Notes: a model not told the origin generated them from the letters alone. A stretch of 64,000 bases of DNA from JAFAFN01 sp963707555 (GCA_963707555.1 CAVPQM010000030.1:62001-126000); one strand, 5' to 3'; counted from the stretch's first letter, positions 27,105 to 36,667 are shown. A program made the numbers and translations.

Positions 27105-28762
27105 CGGTACTGGAACCTCGGGTGGGACAACAGCAGGCCCAGCACACCGGAGAGCCGCTCGGGTCGGGTGGTGATGGCGGTCGCCGCACCCGTGGGCGAG
27201 ACGCCGACCGCAGCGCAGATCGTGTCCGCGTCGGCGGCGGACAAGGGTCGCTGGCACACCGATTCGTCCATCGCGACGACCAGCGCTCGAGCAGTCCCGG
27301 GCAGGGGAGCGGGCAGCAGCGCCGCGGCGTCGACCACGATCCGGTCGGGCTTGGTCGGATCCGTCAGCGCGTTGCGGGCGAGTCGACCGGCGCCCTCCCA
27401 GCGGCGCAGCAGGCCCTGGGACGAGCTCCACACCGCAGCTCTGTCGGGCCAGCCGTCGGGACTCGGGCGTTCGAACAGCGGTTGGCCGAGCATGCGGGTG
27501 GCCTGGCGCAAGGTGGTCGCGCTCGCTCCCATCGGATCCGACGGCACCTGGGCCCGGGTGCAGCGCATCGCGCTGTAGAGCCAGTCCACGGGTCGCTTGA
27601 CCTTCGCACCCGCCGAGGCGGCGAACTCCGGCGAGGTCAGCAACGCCCGCAGCACCGGCGCGATCGCCGTGTCGTTGGCCACGTACACCGATGCGAGTCG
27701 GTCGACCAACGCTCTCGGCGGATCGTCGCGGACGAAGCGGCGGGCGAGCTTGTTCGAGAGGTGCCTGGCGGTGGAGGGGTGCCGGGCGAGGAAGCGCAAC
27801 AGCGACTCGGCGTCACCCTTGCCGTGCACGTCGTAGTCGCCCCAGTTCGGACGAGCGGGCCGTCGCCAGGCGCCGCCGAGGATGGACACGGCCTCTCGGG
27901 AGTGCAGCCAGTGGCCCCAGCGGAAGCCGTACTTCGATGGTCCCTCGTCCCACTCGATGGTCCAGCCGGAGAGCACCTTCGCCACGCCGAGCACGTCGGT
28001 CTCGGAGTAGACGTGTGCGCCATCGATGATGCCGAGTGTGTGCAGCTCGAGCAGCTCACGTCCGTAGTTCTCGTTCACTCCGGAGCTCGACGCGGCGTTG
28101 CTCGCATAGTTGTCGAGGTAGACGAGCATCGCCGGACTGGCCGCCGAGGCGAGCAGCAGGTCGACGAACCTGCCGAGGGCGTGCGGTCGCACCACCTTCT
28201 CGTTGTCGACCGTCTTGAGTTGCGTGAGCCACTTCGCCTGCCGCGAGATGTTGAAGTGGTTGGTCCAGAAGTCGCACATCACCTCGTACAGCTGGCGCTC
28301 GGAGTACACGGCCCGCAGCAGCGTGGCGTGGTCGAGCTCGGCGAAGAGCCGCTGCTCGTCCGCCACGCGGACCGCTTCGTTCGCGGAGTTGTTGGCCCGC
28401 AGTGTGCCGAACCCGGCGAGTCGTGCCTCGGCGTCGGGCAACCGCCGAGGGTCGAGCTGTTCGTCGATCCACGCGGCGGGCCCGATCCGGCGGATCCGGT
28501 CGACGACAGCCGGAGTGGCGCCGAACGTGGCTCGGTCCGCGAGGTGGCGGGCCGCTGCGACGCCGGTCAGGGACGCCGGCGGGGCCGGGACCGTCGGCGC
28601 GACCGCAGCGGGGGCGTCCGGGGCACACGCGGCGGCCAACGCCGCGCCGGCGGCCAGGAACACCCCTCGACGAGTGCCGACGGTCGCTGATCGATCGTCG
28701 CCGACGTCGTCGGCCGGTGAACCGCTCCGTCCGATGTCGGGTTCGTCGAGTGCGGTGTTCAC
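27101..28762 (-). CDS. DUF1800 family exported protein
   Basis: A DUF1800 protein of about 553 residues. The export signal TRRGVFLAAGAALAAAC resembles a Tat or lipoprotein signal with an AAAC lipobox. Family landmarks are RATFGATP near the N-terminus, MCDFWTNHFN, NENYGRELLELHTLG, VLSGWTIEW and KLARRFV, ending at LLSHPRFQYR. I chose GTG 28762, which leaves 29 residues before the signal; the frame is open to 28864 and ATG 28822 is possible. It is coupled through an ATGA overlap to the DUF1501 gene, with which this family is habitually paired. Confidence 0.88.
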   Translation of the reverse strand: MNTALDEPDIGRSGSPADDVGDDRSATVGTRRGVFLAAGAALAAACAPDAPAAVAPTVPAPPASLTGVAAARHLADRATFGATPAVVDRIRRIGPAAWIDEQLDPRRLPDAEARLAGFGTLRANNSANEAVRVADEQRLFAELDHATLLRAVYSERQLYEVMCDFWTNHFNISRQAKWLTQLKTVDNEKVVRPHALGRFVDLLLASAASPAMLVYLDNYASNAASSSGVNENYGRELLELHTLGIIDGAHVYSETDVLGVAKVLSGWTIEWDEGPSKYGFRWGHWLHSREAVSILGGAWRRPARPNWGDYDVHGKGDAESLLRFLARHPSTARHLSNKLARRFVRDDPPRALVDRLASVYVANDTAIAPVLRALLTSPEFAASAGAKVKRPVDWLYSAMRCTRAQVPSDPMGASATTLRQATRMLGQPLFERPSPDGWPDRAAVWSSSQGLLRRWEGAGRLARNALTDPTKPDRIVVDAAALLPAPLPGTARALVVAMDESVCQRPLSAADADTICAAVGVSPTGAATAITTRPERLSGVLGLLLSHPRFQYR

Positions 28763-28924
28763 CTGCGGTGTGTCGGTGTCACCCCGGGGGAACTTGAGCC
28801 GAATGACCCATGGGGGTGACATCCTCCGTGAGTGCGGACGTCTGTCCCTGACGACGGGGGACACCGCGCCCGGCCCGCCCGGCGCGTTGTCGGCTCCTTG
28901 ACCCTGTCGTAGTCTCTGCCCCGC

Positions 28925-29133
28925 AGGTGGGCACCACGCCCATCGGAGGGGAGTACCTCCTCAAGCGCTGGTGTCGTCAGCACGGTGTGGACGTTCGGAC
29001 CACGGGTCTCATCCCGGGGGACGGGATCCGACCCGGCACCAGCGGCCCGACCGGTCCGAACACGACCGGTGGGGTGAGGGAGACCTCCGGCGCTTCTGGT
29101 GCCGCGCCTGGCACCCCGACGACGGAGATCCTT
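28925..29133 (+). promoter_or_regulatory. yybP-ykoY family (manganese) riboswitch
   Basis: A structured leader of about 200 nt directly before a cation ATPase. It contains GGGGAGTA at 28948-28955 and GTGTCGTCAGCACG shortly after, and further on GGGAGACCTCCGG, with GACGGAGATCC close to the start codon. These match the conserved parts of the high-GC yybP-ykoY class as I remember it. The class senses Mn2+ and commonly controls Mn exporters such as MntP, TerC and P-type ATPases. The GGAG at 29125-29128 is the likely ribosome site of the ATPase and lies in the 3' arm, so control at translation is plausible. Confidence 0.82.
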
Positions 29134-29135
29134 CA

Positions 29136-31940
29136 ATGTCCAGCGAATCCCCTCCGACTGCTCCCTCGGTGCAGCCGGGTGACGTGCCGAGCGCGGCCGA
29201 TCTCGAAGGGACCGAATGGTTCCGCATCCAGGCCCGTGACGTCGCCGACCGGCTCTCTGTCGACCCGCTGACCGGCCTGAGCGCAGCGCAGGTCGCAGCC
29301 CGCCACGAGACATTCGGCCTCAACGAGCTCGCCGAGACTCCGCGACGCCCGGCGATCCTCCGGTTCATCGACCAGTTCAAGGACCTGATGGTCTACATCC
29401 TGATCGGTGCAGCGGTGGTCTCCGCCGCCGTCGGGGACTACAAGGACCCGATCGTGATCGGCATCGTCCTGCTGATCAACGCCATCATGGGCTTCGTCCA
29501 GGAGAACAAGGCCGACAACGCGCTCGCCGCGCTGAAGGGCATGCTCGACACCGTCGTGCGGGTGCGACGCGACGGCGAGGTGCAGGAGATCTCGGCGACC
29601 CAGCTGGTCCCCGGCGACGTGGTGCTGCTCGAGGCCGGCGACCGCGTGCCGGCCGACGGTCGCTTCATGGTGACCGCCTCGCTCTCGGTCGACGAGTCGA
29701 TGCTGACCGGCGAGTCCGTGCCGGCCGACAAGCACGACGAGGTCATCACCGCGGATGTCCCACTCGCCGAGCGCTCCAACATCGGCTTCATGAACACGAC
29801 GCTGGTCCGAGGTCGTGCCGAGCTCGTCGTCACCGGGACCGGGATGTACACCGAGGTCGGCAAGCTCGCTGGTCTGCTCGGTGCAGCCGAGGAGAAGCCG
29901 ACACCTCTGCAGGAGCAGATCCACGAGCTGGGCAAGCGCCTGGCGTTCATCGCGTTCATCGCGGTCATCGCGGTGTTCGTCGTCGCGCTGTTCCAGGCCG
30001 ACGAGATCAACAGCGACTCGATCAGCGAGGCGCTGCTCAACTCGGTGGCCCTCGCCGTCGCAGCGATCCCGGAGGGACTGCCCGCGGTCGTGACGGTCAC
30101 GCTCGCCATCGGCGTCGGTCGCCTGGCGAAGCGCAACGCGATCATGAAGCGGCTCGCGTCGGTCGAGACGCTCGGTTCGACGACGGTCATCTGCTCGGAC
30201 AAGACCGGCACGCTCACGCTCAACCAGATGACCGCGACCACCTTCGTGACCGCCGGGCGGCGCTATGACGTCGACGGCCTCGGCTACGGGACCGAGGGGT
30301 CGATCAGCCTCGACGGTGCGCCGCTGGACCCGCAGCAGCTCGAGAGTCTGCGCCCCGCGCTGCTCGCCGGCGTGCTCTGCAACGACGCCCACCTGCGAGA
30401 GGTCGACGGCCTGACCCGACTCGTCGGCGACCCCACCGAGGGCGCCCTGGTGGTGCTCGGCGCGAAGGGTGCGCTCGACCCCGAGGCCCTGCGCGCCGGG
30501 CTGCAGCGGGTCGACGAGGTGCCGTTCGACTCGACCGCGAAGTTCATGGCGACGCTGCACCCGCATCCCGAGAACGACCGGATGTCGTTGCTCGTGGTCA
30601 AGGGAGCCCCCGACGTCGTGATCGGTCGGTGCACCTCGGTCGCGGGGCCCGAGGGTCGCGAACCGGTCGACGCCGCCCGGCGCGAGCAGCTGCTGGCAGT
30701 GAACGACGAGCTCGGCTCCGAGGGCCTTCGCGTGCTCGCCCTGGCCGTGCGCGAGGTGCCGGTGCGCGCCTCGGAGTTCGAGGGCGATCTGGGCGACGAG
30801 GTCGCCGACCTCGAGCTCGAGACGCTCGTCGGCATCCTCGATCCGGCCCGGCCCGAGGCCATCGCCGCGATCGAGGAGTGCCGCGCCGCCGGCATCGGCG
30901 TGAAGATGATCACCGGCGACCACGCCTCGACCGCCGGCGCGATCGCTGCGGAGCTCGGCATCACCGGTCGAGTGGTCACCGGCGCCGAGCTCGACACGAT
31001 CTCCGACGAGGAGCTGCCGGAGCTCATCGACGACATCGGCGTGTGTGCCCGGGTGTCGCCCGAGCACAAGGTCCGAGTCGTCAAGGCGCTGCAGTCCAAG
31101 GGCAACGTCGTCGCGATGACCGGTGACGGCGTGAACGACGCCGCGTCGCTGAAGCAGGCCGAGATCGGCGTCGCGATGGGCATCACCGGCACCGAGGTCA
31201 CCAAGGAAGCCGGTGACATGATCCTCACCGACGACAACTTCGCGACGATCGTGCATGCCGTCGAGGGCGGACGTGCGATCTACGAGAACATCATCACCTT
31301 CGTCCGCTTCCAGCTGACGACGAACATCTCGGCGATCCTCACCATCCTGATCGCACAGCTCGCCGGCTTCGGTGCGCTGTTCAACGCGATCCAGATCCTG
31401 TTCGTGAACATCATCGCCGACGGTCCGCCGGCGATCGCCCTGGGAGTGGATCCGCCCAAGCCCGACGTCATGGGCCGACCGCCGAGGGATCGCAACGACG
31501 TGATCCTGAGCCTGCCGCGACTGGCTCGCATCGTCGCCTCGGCGATCGTCATCACGATCGGCACGCTGGCCATCTACATCGCCTTCCGCGACGGCGACAA
31601 GGAAGCGGCGCTGACGATGGCGTTCTCGTCCTTCGTCTTCTTCCAGCTGGTCAACTCGTTCTGCGTGCGCTCCGGTGACGAGACCGTGTTCAGCCGCTAC
31701 TCGCTGTCGAACCGACCGTTGCTCTACGCCCTGGGCGGCGTGATCGCCATGCAGATCCTCGTGGTGCAGCTGCCGTTCCTGCAGCGGGTGTTCGAGACCG
31801 TCCCGCTCGACGCGACCCAGTGGGCCTGGGTGGCGGTGACGCCGCTGTCGCTGCTGGTCGTCGAGGAACTGCGCAAGGTCGTGGTGCGTGCCCGCCGTGG
31901 CCCGGTCACTCCGGCGCCCGCACCGGCGCTGCAGGCCTAG
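29136..31940 (+). CDS. P2A-type cation-transporting ATPase, probable Mn2+/Ca2+ exporter
   Basis: A 934-residue P-type ATPase with the N-terminal cation_ATPase_N domain, the actuator TGES motif, PEGLP in the membrane segment M4, and phosphorylation site DKTGT. The hinge GDGVNDA and a full set of C-terminal spans (M5-M10) are also present. PEGLP places it with SERCA/PMR1-like pumps rather than copper or potassium pumps. The manganese-type riboswitch upstream argues for Mn2+ export, as for PMR1-like pumps, but ion choice is inference. The start is ATG 29136, 7 nt after GGAG. The Zn alcohol dehydrogenase gene lies 47 bp downstream. Confidence 0.93.
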   Translation: MSSESPPTAPSVQPGDVPSAADLEGTEWFRIQARDVADRLSVDPLTGLSAAQVAARHETFGLNELAETPRRPAILRFIDQFKDLMVYILIGAAVVSAAVGDYKDPIVIGIVLLINAIMGFVQENKADNALAALKGMLDTVVRVRRDGEVQEISATQLVPGDVVLLEAGDRVPADGRFMVTASLSVDESMLTGESVPADKHDEVITADVPLAERSNIGFMNTTLVRGRAELVVTGTGMYTEVGKLAGLLGAAEEKPTPLQEQIHELGKRLAFIAFIAVIAVFVVALFQADEINSDSISEALLNSVALAVAAIPEGLPAVVTVTLAIGVGRLAKRNAIMKRLASVETLGSTTVICSDKTGTLTLNQMTATTFVTAGRRYDVDGLGYGTEGSISLDGAPLDPQQLESLRPALLAGVLCNDAHLREVDGLTRLVGDPTEGALVVLGAKGALDPEALRAGLQRVDEVPFDSTAKFMATLHPHPENDRMSLLVVKGAPDVVIGRCTSVAGPEGREPVDAARREQLLAVNDELGSEGLRVLALAVREVPVRASEFEGDLGDEVADLELETLVGILDPARPEAIAAIEECRAAGIGVKMITGDHASTAGAIAAELGITGRVVTGAELDTISDEELPELIDDIGVCARVSPEHKVRVVKALQSKGNVVAMTGDGVNDAASLKQAEIGVAMGITGTEVTKEAGDMILTDDNFATIVHAVEGGRAIYENIITFVRFQLTTNISAILTILIAQLAGFGALFNAIQILFVNIIADGPPAIALGVDPPKPDVMGRPPRDRNDVILSLPRLARIVASAIVITIGTLAIYIAFRDGDKEAALTMAFSSFVFFQLVNSFCVRSGDETVFSRYSLSNRPLLYALGGVIAMQILVVQLPFLQRVFETVPLDATQWAWVAVTPLSLLVVEELRKVVVRARRGPVTPAPAPALQA

Positions 31941-31947
31941 TCTCCTC

Positions 31948-31975
31948 CTCGCCCGTCGGAGGACCTGCGGGCGAG
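31948..31975 (+). terminator. Hairpin between cation ATPase and alcohol dehydrogenase genes
   Basis: CTCGCCCG (31948-31955) pairs perfectly with CGGGCGAG (31968-31975) across a 12-nt loop. No T tract. Its 3' arm abuts the GAGGGGG ribosome site of the next gene, so it could equally be a leader structure masking that site. Confidence 0.4.
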
Positions 31976-31987
31976 GGGGTGGACCAG

Positions 31988-33091
31988 ATGAGAGCAGCGC
32001 TGCTGAAGGCCGTGGGGCAACCGGTCGAGGTCGTGCACGACATCGACCTGGAACCGCCGGGGGCGGGCGAGGTGCGAGTGGGCATCGTCGCGTGCGGCGT
32101 GTGCCACTCCGACGTCAGCCTGGTGAACGGCACCTTCCCGGTGCTCGGTCCGACCGTGCCGGGCCACGAGGCGGCCGGTGTGGTGAGCGAGGTCGGCGAC
32201 GGCGTCACCGAGCTGGCGGTGGGTGACCACGTGGTCCTGACCCCGAACCCGGCGTGCGGCACCTGTGAGCTCTGTGTGCGCGGACAGCACAGCAGCTGCG
32301 CCAACGCCATGTCGATCGCGACGTCGATGCTGCCCGACGGCACGACCCGACTGTCACGCGGTGGCGACCTGGTCTTCCGTGGCCTCGGCCTCGCCGGCTG
32401 GGCCGACGAGGTGATCGTGCCCGTGGCGGGCGCGGTGAAGATCGACGACGACGTCCCGCTCGACGTCGCCTGCGTGATCGGCTGCGCGGTCCAGACCGGC
32501 GTCGGCGCGGTGCTCAACACCGCGGACGTCCAGGCGGGCGACTCGGTGCTGGTGCTCGGCGCGGGTGGCATCGGCATCAGCATCGTGCAGGGGGCGGTCA
32601 TCGCCGGGGCGTCGCGCATCGTCGTGTCGGACCCCTCCGAGGCACGTCGCGAGCAGGCGATGCGCTTCGGCGCGACCGACGTCATCGACCCCACCGTCGA
32701 CGACGTGACCGCGGTGGTCACCTCTATGACCGGCATCGGCGTCGACGTCGCCTTCGAGGCCGTCGGCTCGGGTCCGCTGGTCGAGACGGCGCTCGCCGCG
32801 ACCCGCAGCGGTGGCTCGGTCGTGATGGTCGGCGCGTCGCCGATCGAGGACCTGGTCCCGCTCAGCCCGGTGATGATGATGTTCACCGAGAAGAAGATCA
32901 TGGGATCGCTGCTCGGCTCGTGCTGGGCGCCCCGCGACATCCCGCGGCTGGTCGCGCTCTGGCAGGCAGGGCGGCTCGACCTCGACGCCATGGTCACGTC
33001 GCGTCGGCCCCTCGAAGAGGTCAACGAGGCGATCGCGGATCTCGAGGCGGGGGTCGGGCTGCGGACCGTCCTCACGATCGCCGAGCACTGA
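31988..33091 (+). CDS. Zinc-dependent alcohol dehydrogenase (class III-like MDR)
   Basis: A 367-residue medium-chain dehydrogenase. Catalytic zinc ligands are in CGVCHSD and GHEAAG. The structural zinc ligands are the four Cys of CGTCELCVRGQHSSC. The NAD fold shows VLGAGGIGIS. A class III-like loop, and CVIGCAVQTGVGAV before the cofactor motif, resemble the mycothiol- or glutathione-dependent formaldehyde dehydrogenase branch, though general alcohol oxidation is possible. A GAGGGGG site precedes ATG 31988. Convergent with the glutathione peroxidase gene. Confidence 0.9.
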   Translation: MRAALLKAVGQPVEVVHDIDLEPPGAGEVRVGIVACGVCHSDVSLVNGTFPVLGPTVPGHEAAGVVSEVGDGVTELAVGDHVVLTPNPACGTCELCVRGQHSSCANAMSIATSMLPDGTTRLSRGGDLVFRGLGLAGWADEVIVPVAGAVKIDDDVPLDVACVIGCAVQTGVGAVLNTADVQAGDSVLVLGAGGIGISIVQGAVIAGASRIVVSDPSEARREQAMRFGATDVIDPTVDDVTAVVTSMTGIGVDVAFEAVGSGPLVETALAATRSGGSVVMVGASPIEDLVPLSPVMMMFTEKKIMGSLLGSCWAPRDIPRLVALWQAGRLDLDAMVTSRRPLEEVNEAIADLEAGVGLRTVLTIAEH

Positions 33092-33173
33092 ACCGGCTCA
33101 CGTGGAAGCCGTCGTGCACGCCGGCGGACGACGGACCGCTCCCGACCGACTGCGCGCGATGAACGGGGCCTGA

Positions 33174-33196
33174 CCGACCGGGCCCCTCCCGGTCGG
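33174..33196. terminator. Hairpin between convergent dehydrogenase and peroxidase genes
   Basis: CCGACCGGG (33174-33182) pairs perfectly over 9 bp with CCCGGTCGG (33188-33196) around a 5-nt loop. It lies midway between two convergent genes. No T tract on either strand. Confidence 0.55.
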
Positions 33197-33211
33197 ACCG
33201 GTGGGGTCCGC

Positions 33212-33697
33212 TCAGCCCAGGGCGCGTTCGATGGCCGCGACGATCGCCGGATCGTCGGGCACGACGGTCGGTGCGAAGCGTGCCAGCACCTGGCCGTCGC
33301 TGCCGACCAGGAACTTCTCGAAGTTCCAGCGGACGTCGCCGGTGTGCCCCTCGTCGTCGGCGGTCGTCTCGAGCTCTGCGTAGAGCGGGTGACGGTCGTC
33401 GCCGTTGACCTCGACCTTCTCGGTGAGCGGGAACGTCACTCCGTAGGTGGTCGAGCAGAACGTCTGGATCTCCTCGGCGTCGCCGGGCTCCTGCTCCAGG
33501 AACTGGTTGCACGGCACGCCGAGCACGCTGAAGCCGCGCGGCTCGTACTGCTCGTGGAGCTGCTCCAGCTGCGTGTACTGCGGGGTCAGCCCGCACTTCG
33601 ACGCGACGTTCACCACGAGGGTGACCTTGCCGTCGAGGCCGGACAGGGCGCCGGGTGTGCCGTCGAGGGACGAGATGTCGTGGTCGTAGATCGCCAT
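33212..33697 (-). CDS. Glutathione peroxidase family protein (Cys type)
   Basis: A 161-residue peroxidase of the GPx fold. The catalytic residue is Cys in NVASKCGLTPQY, so this is the cysteine form, which usually takes electrons from thioredoxin rather than glutathione. Gln and Trp of the catalytic tetrad lie in CNQFLEQEPG and WNFEKFLV. It detoxifies hydrogen and lipid peroxides in the cytoplasm. The ATG at 33697 has TACGGT ending 6 nt upstream and no ribosome site (leaderless). It is divergent from the thiol-redox pair dsbB/tlpA-like. Confidence 0.94.
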   Translation of the reverse strand: MAIYDHDISSLDGTPGALSGLDGKVTLVVNVASKCGLTPQYTQLEQLHEQYEPRGFSVLGVPCNQFLEQEPGDAEEIQTFCSTTYGVTFPLTEKVEVNGDDRHPLYAELETTADDEGHTGDVRWNFEKFLVGSDGQVLARFAPTVVPDDPAIVAAIERALG

Positions 33698-33806
33698 GGC
33701 GTCACCGTAGCGCCGGTGGGTGCATCGGATCCCTCGGCGGAGGCCCGCGGAGTGCGCCGGGACGTCCGCGGGGTTCTGCAGAGCCGCCGATACAGTCGAC
33801 CGGGCC

Positions 33807-34445
33807 ATGCGAGTCGACACCGTGACCACCTTCTTCGCGCTGCTCGCGGTGTTCGCCCTGGTCGTGGTGGTCGTCGTGGTGGCCTCTGCGGTGCTGGCCC
33901 GCGTCACCGGCCGGCTGCCCGCGCCGCTCGCGCAGGCCCGCGCCGCGGTCGGACAGGTCTCGTTGGTCCTCGCCTTCTTCGTCGCGTTGACCTGCACGCT
34001 CGGCAGCCTCTACCTGTCCGAGGTCGCGAAGTTCCCGCCGTGCGACCTGTGCTGGTACCAGCGGATCCTGATGTACCCCCAGGTCGTCATCCTCGGTGTC
34101 GCCGCGCTGCGGCGCGACGCATCGGTGAAGTGGTACTCGGTGCCCCTGGTCGGACTCGGCCTGTGCATCTCGGTGTACCACTACCTGATCGAGCGCTTCC
34201 CCGACTCGGTGAAGTTCTCGTGCGAGGCGGAGAACCCGTGTTCCACGGTCTGGGTCTGGAAGTTCCACTTCCTGTCCATCCCTGCCATGGCGGGTATCGG
34301 CTTCGCCCTGATCGCCGTGCTGGTGATGCTCTCAGTCCCGCGGGATCGTGCGGGAACCGAACGCACCCCTGGTGACGACTCCTCCCACGACGCCGGGCCC
34401 ACGAGTCCGTCGGACGTCCCCTCGATCCCGGAGCCCACGACATGA
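33807..34445 (+). CDS. DsbB-like disulfide bond formation protein
   Basis: A 212-residue membrane protein of the DsbB/BdbC family. It has a long first hydrophobic span, then the redox pair C79-D-L-C82 in CDLCWYQRILMYP and a second pair C139/C145 in FSCEAENPC, with four core spans. It passes electrons from an exported thiol oxidant to quinones. The extra span at the N-terminus and a hydrophilic tail of about 40 residues are additions to the usual four-helix core. The stop overlaps the next gene's ATG, so it is paired with the thioredoxin-like protein that is its likely partner. TACAGT lies 10 nt upstream of the ATG. Confidence 0.9.
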   Translation: MRVDTVTTFFALLAVFALVVVVVVVASAVLARVTGRLPAPLAQARAAVGQVSLVLAFFVALTCTLGSLYLSEVAKFPPCDLCWYQRILMYPQVVILGVAALRRDASVKWYSVPLVGLGLCISVYHYLIERFPDSVKFSCEAENPCSTVWVWKFHFLSIPAMAGIGFALIAVLVMLSVPRDRAGTERTPGDDSSHDAGPTSPSDVPSIPEPTT

Positions 34446-35167
34446 ACGACAAGCACAGCGGCGCGGACCCCTACGCCGACCTCGCGAAGCGCACGAGCGG
34501 CAACCGCCCGAAGACCGGCCTGATCGTCATCGGCATCAGCGTCGGCGCCGTGGTGCTCATCGCCGTGCTCGCCCTGTTGTTCACCGGTGGCAGCGACGAG
34601 CCCGTGGCCGAGGGCACGGGCGCCGCTGCGGCGCAGGACGCGCAACAGGAACAGGCCTCGGTGAAGGTGATCGGGGAGCCCCTGCCGGACTATCCGCAGG
34701 TCAACGCGGTCGTCGCTCCGCCCGAGGAGGACCCGGCGGTGGGCCTGACGCCCCCGACGATCGAGGGTGAGTCCTTCGACGGGTCGTCGGTCACGATCGC
34801 ACCGGGAGGAGGCACTGCGAAGCTGGTGATGTTCGTCGCCCACTGGTGCCCGCACTGCCAGAAGGAGCTCCCCCTGGTGCAGGACTGGATCGACGCCGGC
34901 CTGGTCCCCGACGGGGTCGAGCTGTACGCGGTCAGCACGGCGGTCGCGGCCGACCGCCCGAACTACCCGCCGTCGGAGTGGATCCTGGCCGAGGGCTGGG
35001 AGCCCCCGGTGTTGCTCGACAACCCGGACCAGGCGGCTGCGGCGGCCTACGGCCTGGGCGGCTACCCGTTCTTCGTGCTGATCGATGCCGACGGCAAGGT
35101 CGTGCAGCGCGGCTCGGGCGAGATCCCCGAGCAGGAGTTCGTGCGCCTGCTCGATCAGGTCGCCTGA
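34442..35167 (+). CDS. Membrane-anchored thioredoxin-like protein (TlpA/DsbA type)
   Basis: A 241-residue protein with a short cytoplasmic tail, one membrane anchor (TGLIVIGISVGAVVLIAVLALLF split over residues 25-47) and an exported thioredoxin fold. The redox motif is C136-P-H-C139 in HWCPHCQKE, followed by the GGYPFFVLID segment containing the cis-Pro. The CPHC motif is that of DsbA-type oxidants, while the fold order resembles TlpA. It overlaps dsbB by four bases and is presumably re-oxidised by it, forming an export disulfide system. Confidence 0.92.
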   Translation: MNDKHSGADPYADLAKRTSGNRPKTGLIVIGISVGAVVLIAVLALLFTGGSDEPVAEGTGAAAAQDAQQEQASVKVIGEPLPDYPQVNAVVAPPEEDPAVGLTPPTIEGESFDGSSVTIAPGGGTAKLVMFVAHWCPHCQKELPLVQDWIDAGLVPDGVELYAVSTAVAADRPNYPPSEWILAEGWEPPVLLDNPDQAAAAAYGLGGYPFFVLIDADGKVVQRGSGEIPEQEFVRLLDQVA

Positions 35168-35209
35168 CCCAGCGCGGCCGGTCCATGCTGCCAGGCTGTT
35201 CGGACCCGC

Positions 35210-36667
35210 TCACTCGGCCTCCTGGTCGATGATGGCCCAGCCCTCATAGGCCTGCGGGTCGGCCAGGGTCGCGAGGATCGTCTCGTCGACGGTGAAGTCC
35301 GGTGAGGGGCTGTTCTCGTTCTCTCGCATCCAGCCCGACATGCGCTCGTACTGGTCCTCGGGGAACGAGGCGACGAGCACGAACCACCGTCCGGTCGCGC
35401 CCAGCTTGTAGCGCGCCTCGTCGACGTCGGTGTCGCACGGCATGTACGACATGAAGGTGCCGGCGCCCTCGCCGGCGACGGCCTCCCACGGCGTCTCGAC
35501 GCCGGCGGCGAGGTCCTCGGGCCCGGCGTGGATCGACAGCTCGACGAGTCGCTCGTCGTCGCCGCACCCCGGTTCGACCAGGCCCACATAGGTCGCGTAC
35601 GACTGTTCGTAGAGCGGACCCAGTCGGCCATCGGCCTCGGTGACCGGATCCCCCAGCGACTCGGTGACCGCCGAGGTGTCGTCCTGGGTGAGCGCGACGA
35701 CCGCCGCGATCGTGCCGACGGCCAGCACGCCCGCCAGCACGCCGAGCAGCGCTCCGCTGCGTCGTCGCCCGCGGAGCAGCCGACGACGGACGGCGGTCCC
35801 GGCGGGAACCACCGACGGGTGCTCGGCGACCTCTCCGAGGGCGGCAGCGAAGCTCGTGGCATCGGGGTAGCGGTCGCCGGGGTCGAGCTGGGTCGCGCGA
35901 CCGAGCACCGCGGCGAGACCCTCGGGCAGGCCGTCGACGGCGTCGTCAGGCACACCCTCGATGCAGATGCGGTTCACGATCGAGGCCACGCCGGTGGGAC
36001 CAGGGTCGGCGGTCCCTTCGAAGGGTCGGCGACCGGTCGCTGCGGTGATCAGGGTCAACCCGAGTGAGTACACGTCGCTGCGCTCGTCGGCCGCGGCGCC
36101 CTCGAGCACCTCGGGTGCCGCGTAGAGCAGCGTGAGAGCCATCGTCGAGCTCGCGGTGGCGGCATCGACGAATCCGGCGGCGCCGAAGTCCGACAGCAGG
36201 GGTGAGCCGTCGGTGTCGAGCAGCACGTTGGACGGCTTCAGGTCCCGGTGCAGCACTCCTGCGGCATGCGCTGCGGCCAGGGTGTCGGCGAGCGACGCGC
36301 CGATCCGTGCGAGCCGCTCCGGGGGTGGCGGCCCGTCGGACCGGACCTGATCGGCGAGGGAACCGCCCTCGATGAAGGTCGAGACGATGAACGGTCGTCC
36401 GTCGGCGGCGATGCCGTGGTCGAGTGTCGTGGCGACGCCCGCGACATGGTGCAGCGCCTTCGCCGCCCGTACCTGCCGGTCGTACGAGGTCCGCTCGCCG
36501 TCGGAGAACACCTTGAGCGCCACCACCAGACCGTTTCCCGTGCGCGCCGCGCGGTACACGGTCGCAGTGCCGCCTCTCCCGACCAGCCGTCGATCCGAGT
36601 AGCCGCCGGGACCGGAGCGCGCTCCGTCGTCGGCGGGGACCGCCCCACCTACTTCACGATCGTCCAT
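35210..36667 (-). CDS. Membrane Ser/Thr protein kinase (Hanks type)
   Basis: A 485-residue kinase of the PknB class. The glycine loop is GRGGTATVYRA, the ATP Lys is in VALKVF, the catalytic loop HRDLKPSNVLL has Asp142, and DFGAAG and APEVLEG follow, so it should be active. One span (LLGVLAGVLAVGTIAAVVAL, about residues 290-310) leads to an external domain of about 165 residues without PASTA repeats. That domain has two Cys and a WRFV-like core I do not recognise. The start is placed at ATG 36667; GTG 36676 and ATG 36673 are alternatives. All overlap the 3' end of the FHA/winged-helix gene, so the two are coupled. Confidence 0.9.
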   Translation of the reverse strand: MDDREVGGAVPADDGARSGPGGYSDRRLVGRGGTATVYRAARTGNGLVVALKVFSDGERTSYDRQVRAAKALHHVAGVATTLDHGIAADGRPFIVSTFIEGGSLADQVRSDGPPPPERLARIGASLADTLAAAHAAGVLHRDLKPSNVLLDTDGSPLLSDFGAAGFVDAATASSTMALTLLYAAPEVLEGAAADERSDVYSLGLTLITAATGRRPFEGTADPGPTGVASIVNRICIEGVPDDAVDGLPEGLAAVLGRATQLDPGDRYPDATSFAAALGEVAEHPSVVPAGTAVRRRLLRGRRRSGALLGVLAGVLAVGTIAAVVALTQDDTSAVTESLGDPVTEADGRLGPLYEQSYATYVGLVEPGCGDDERLVELSIHAGPEDLAAGVETPWEAVAGEGAGTFMSYMPCDTDVDEARYKLGATGRWFVLVASFPEDQYERMSGWMRENENSPSPDFTVDETILATLADPQAYEGWAIIDQEAE

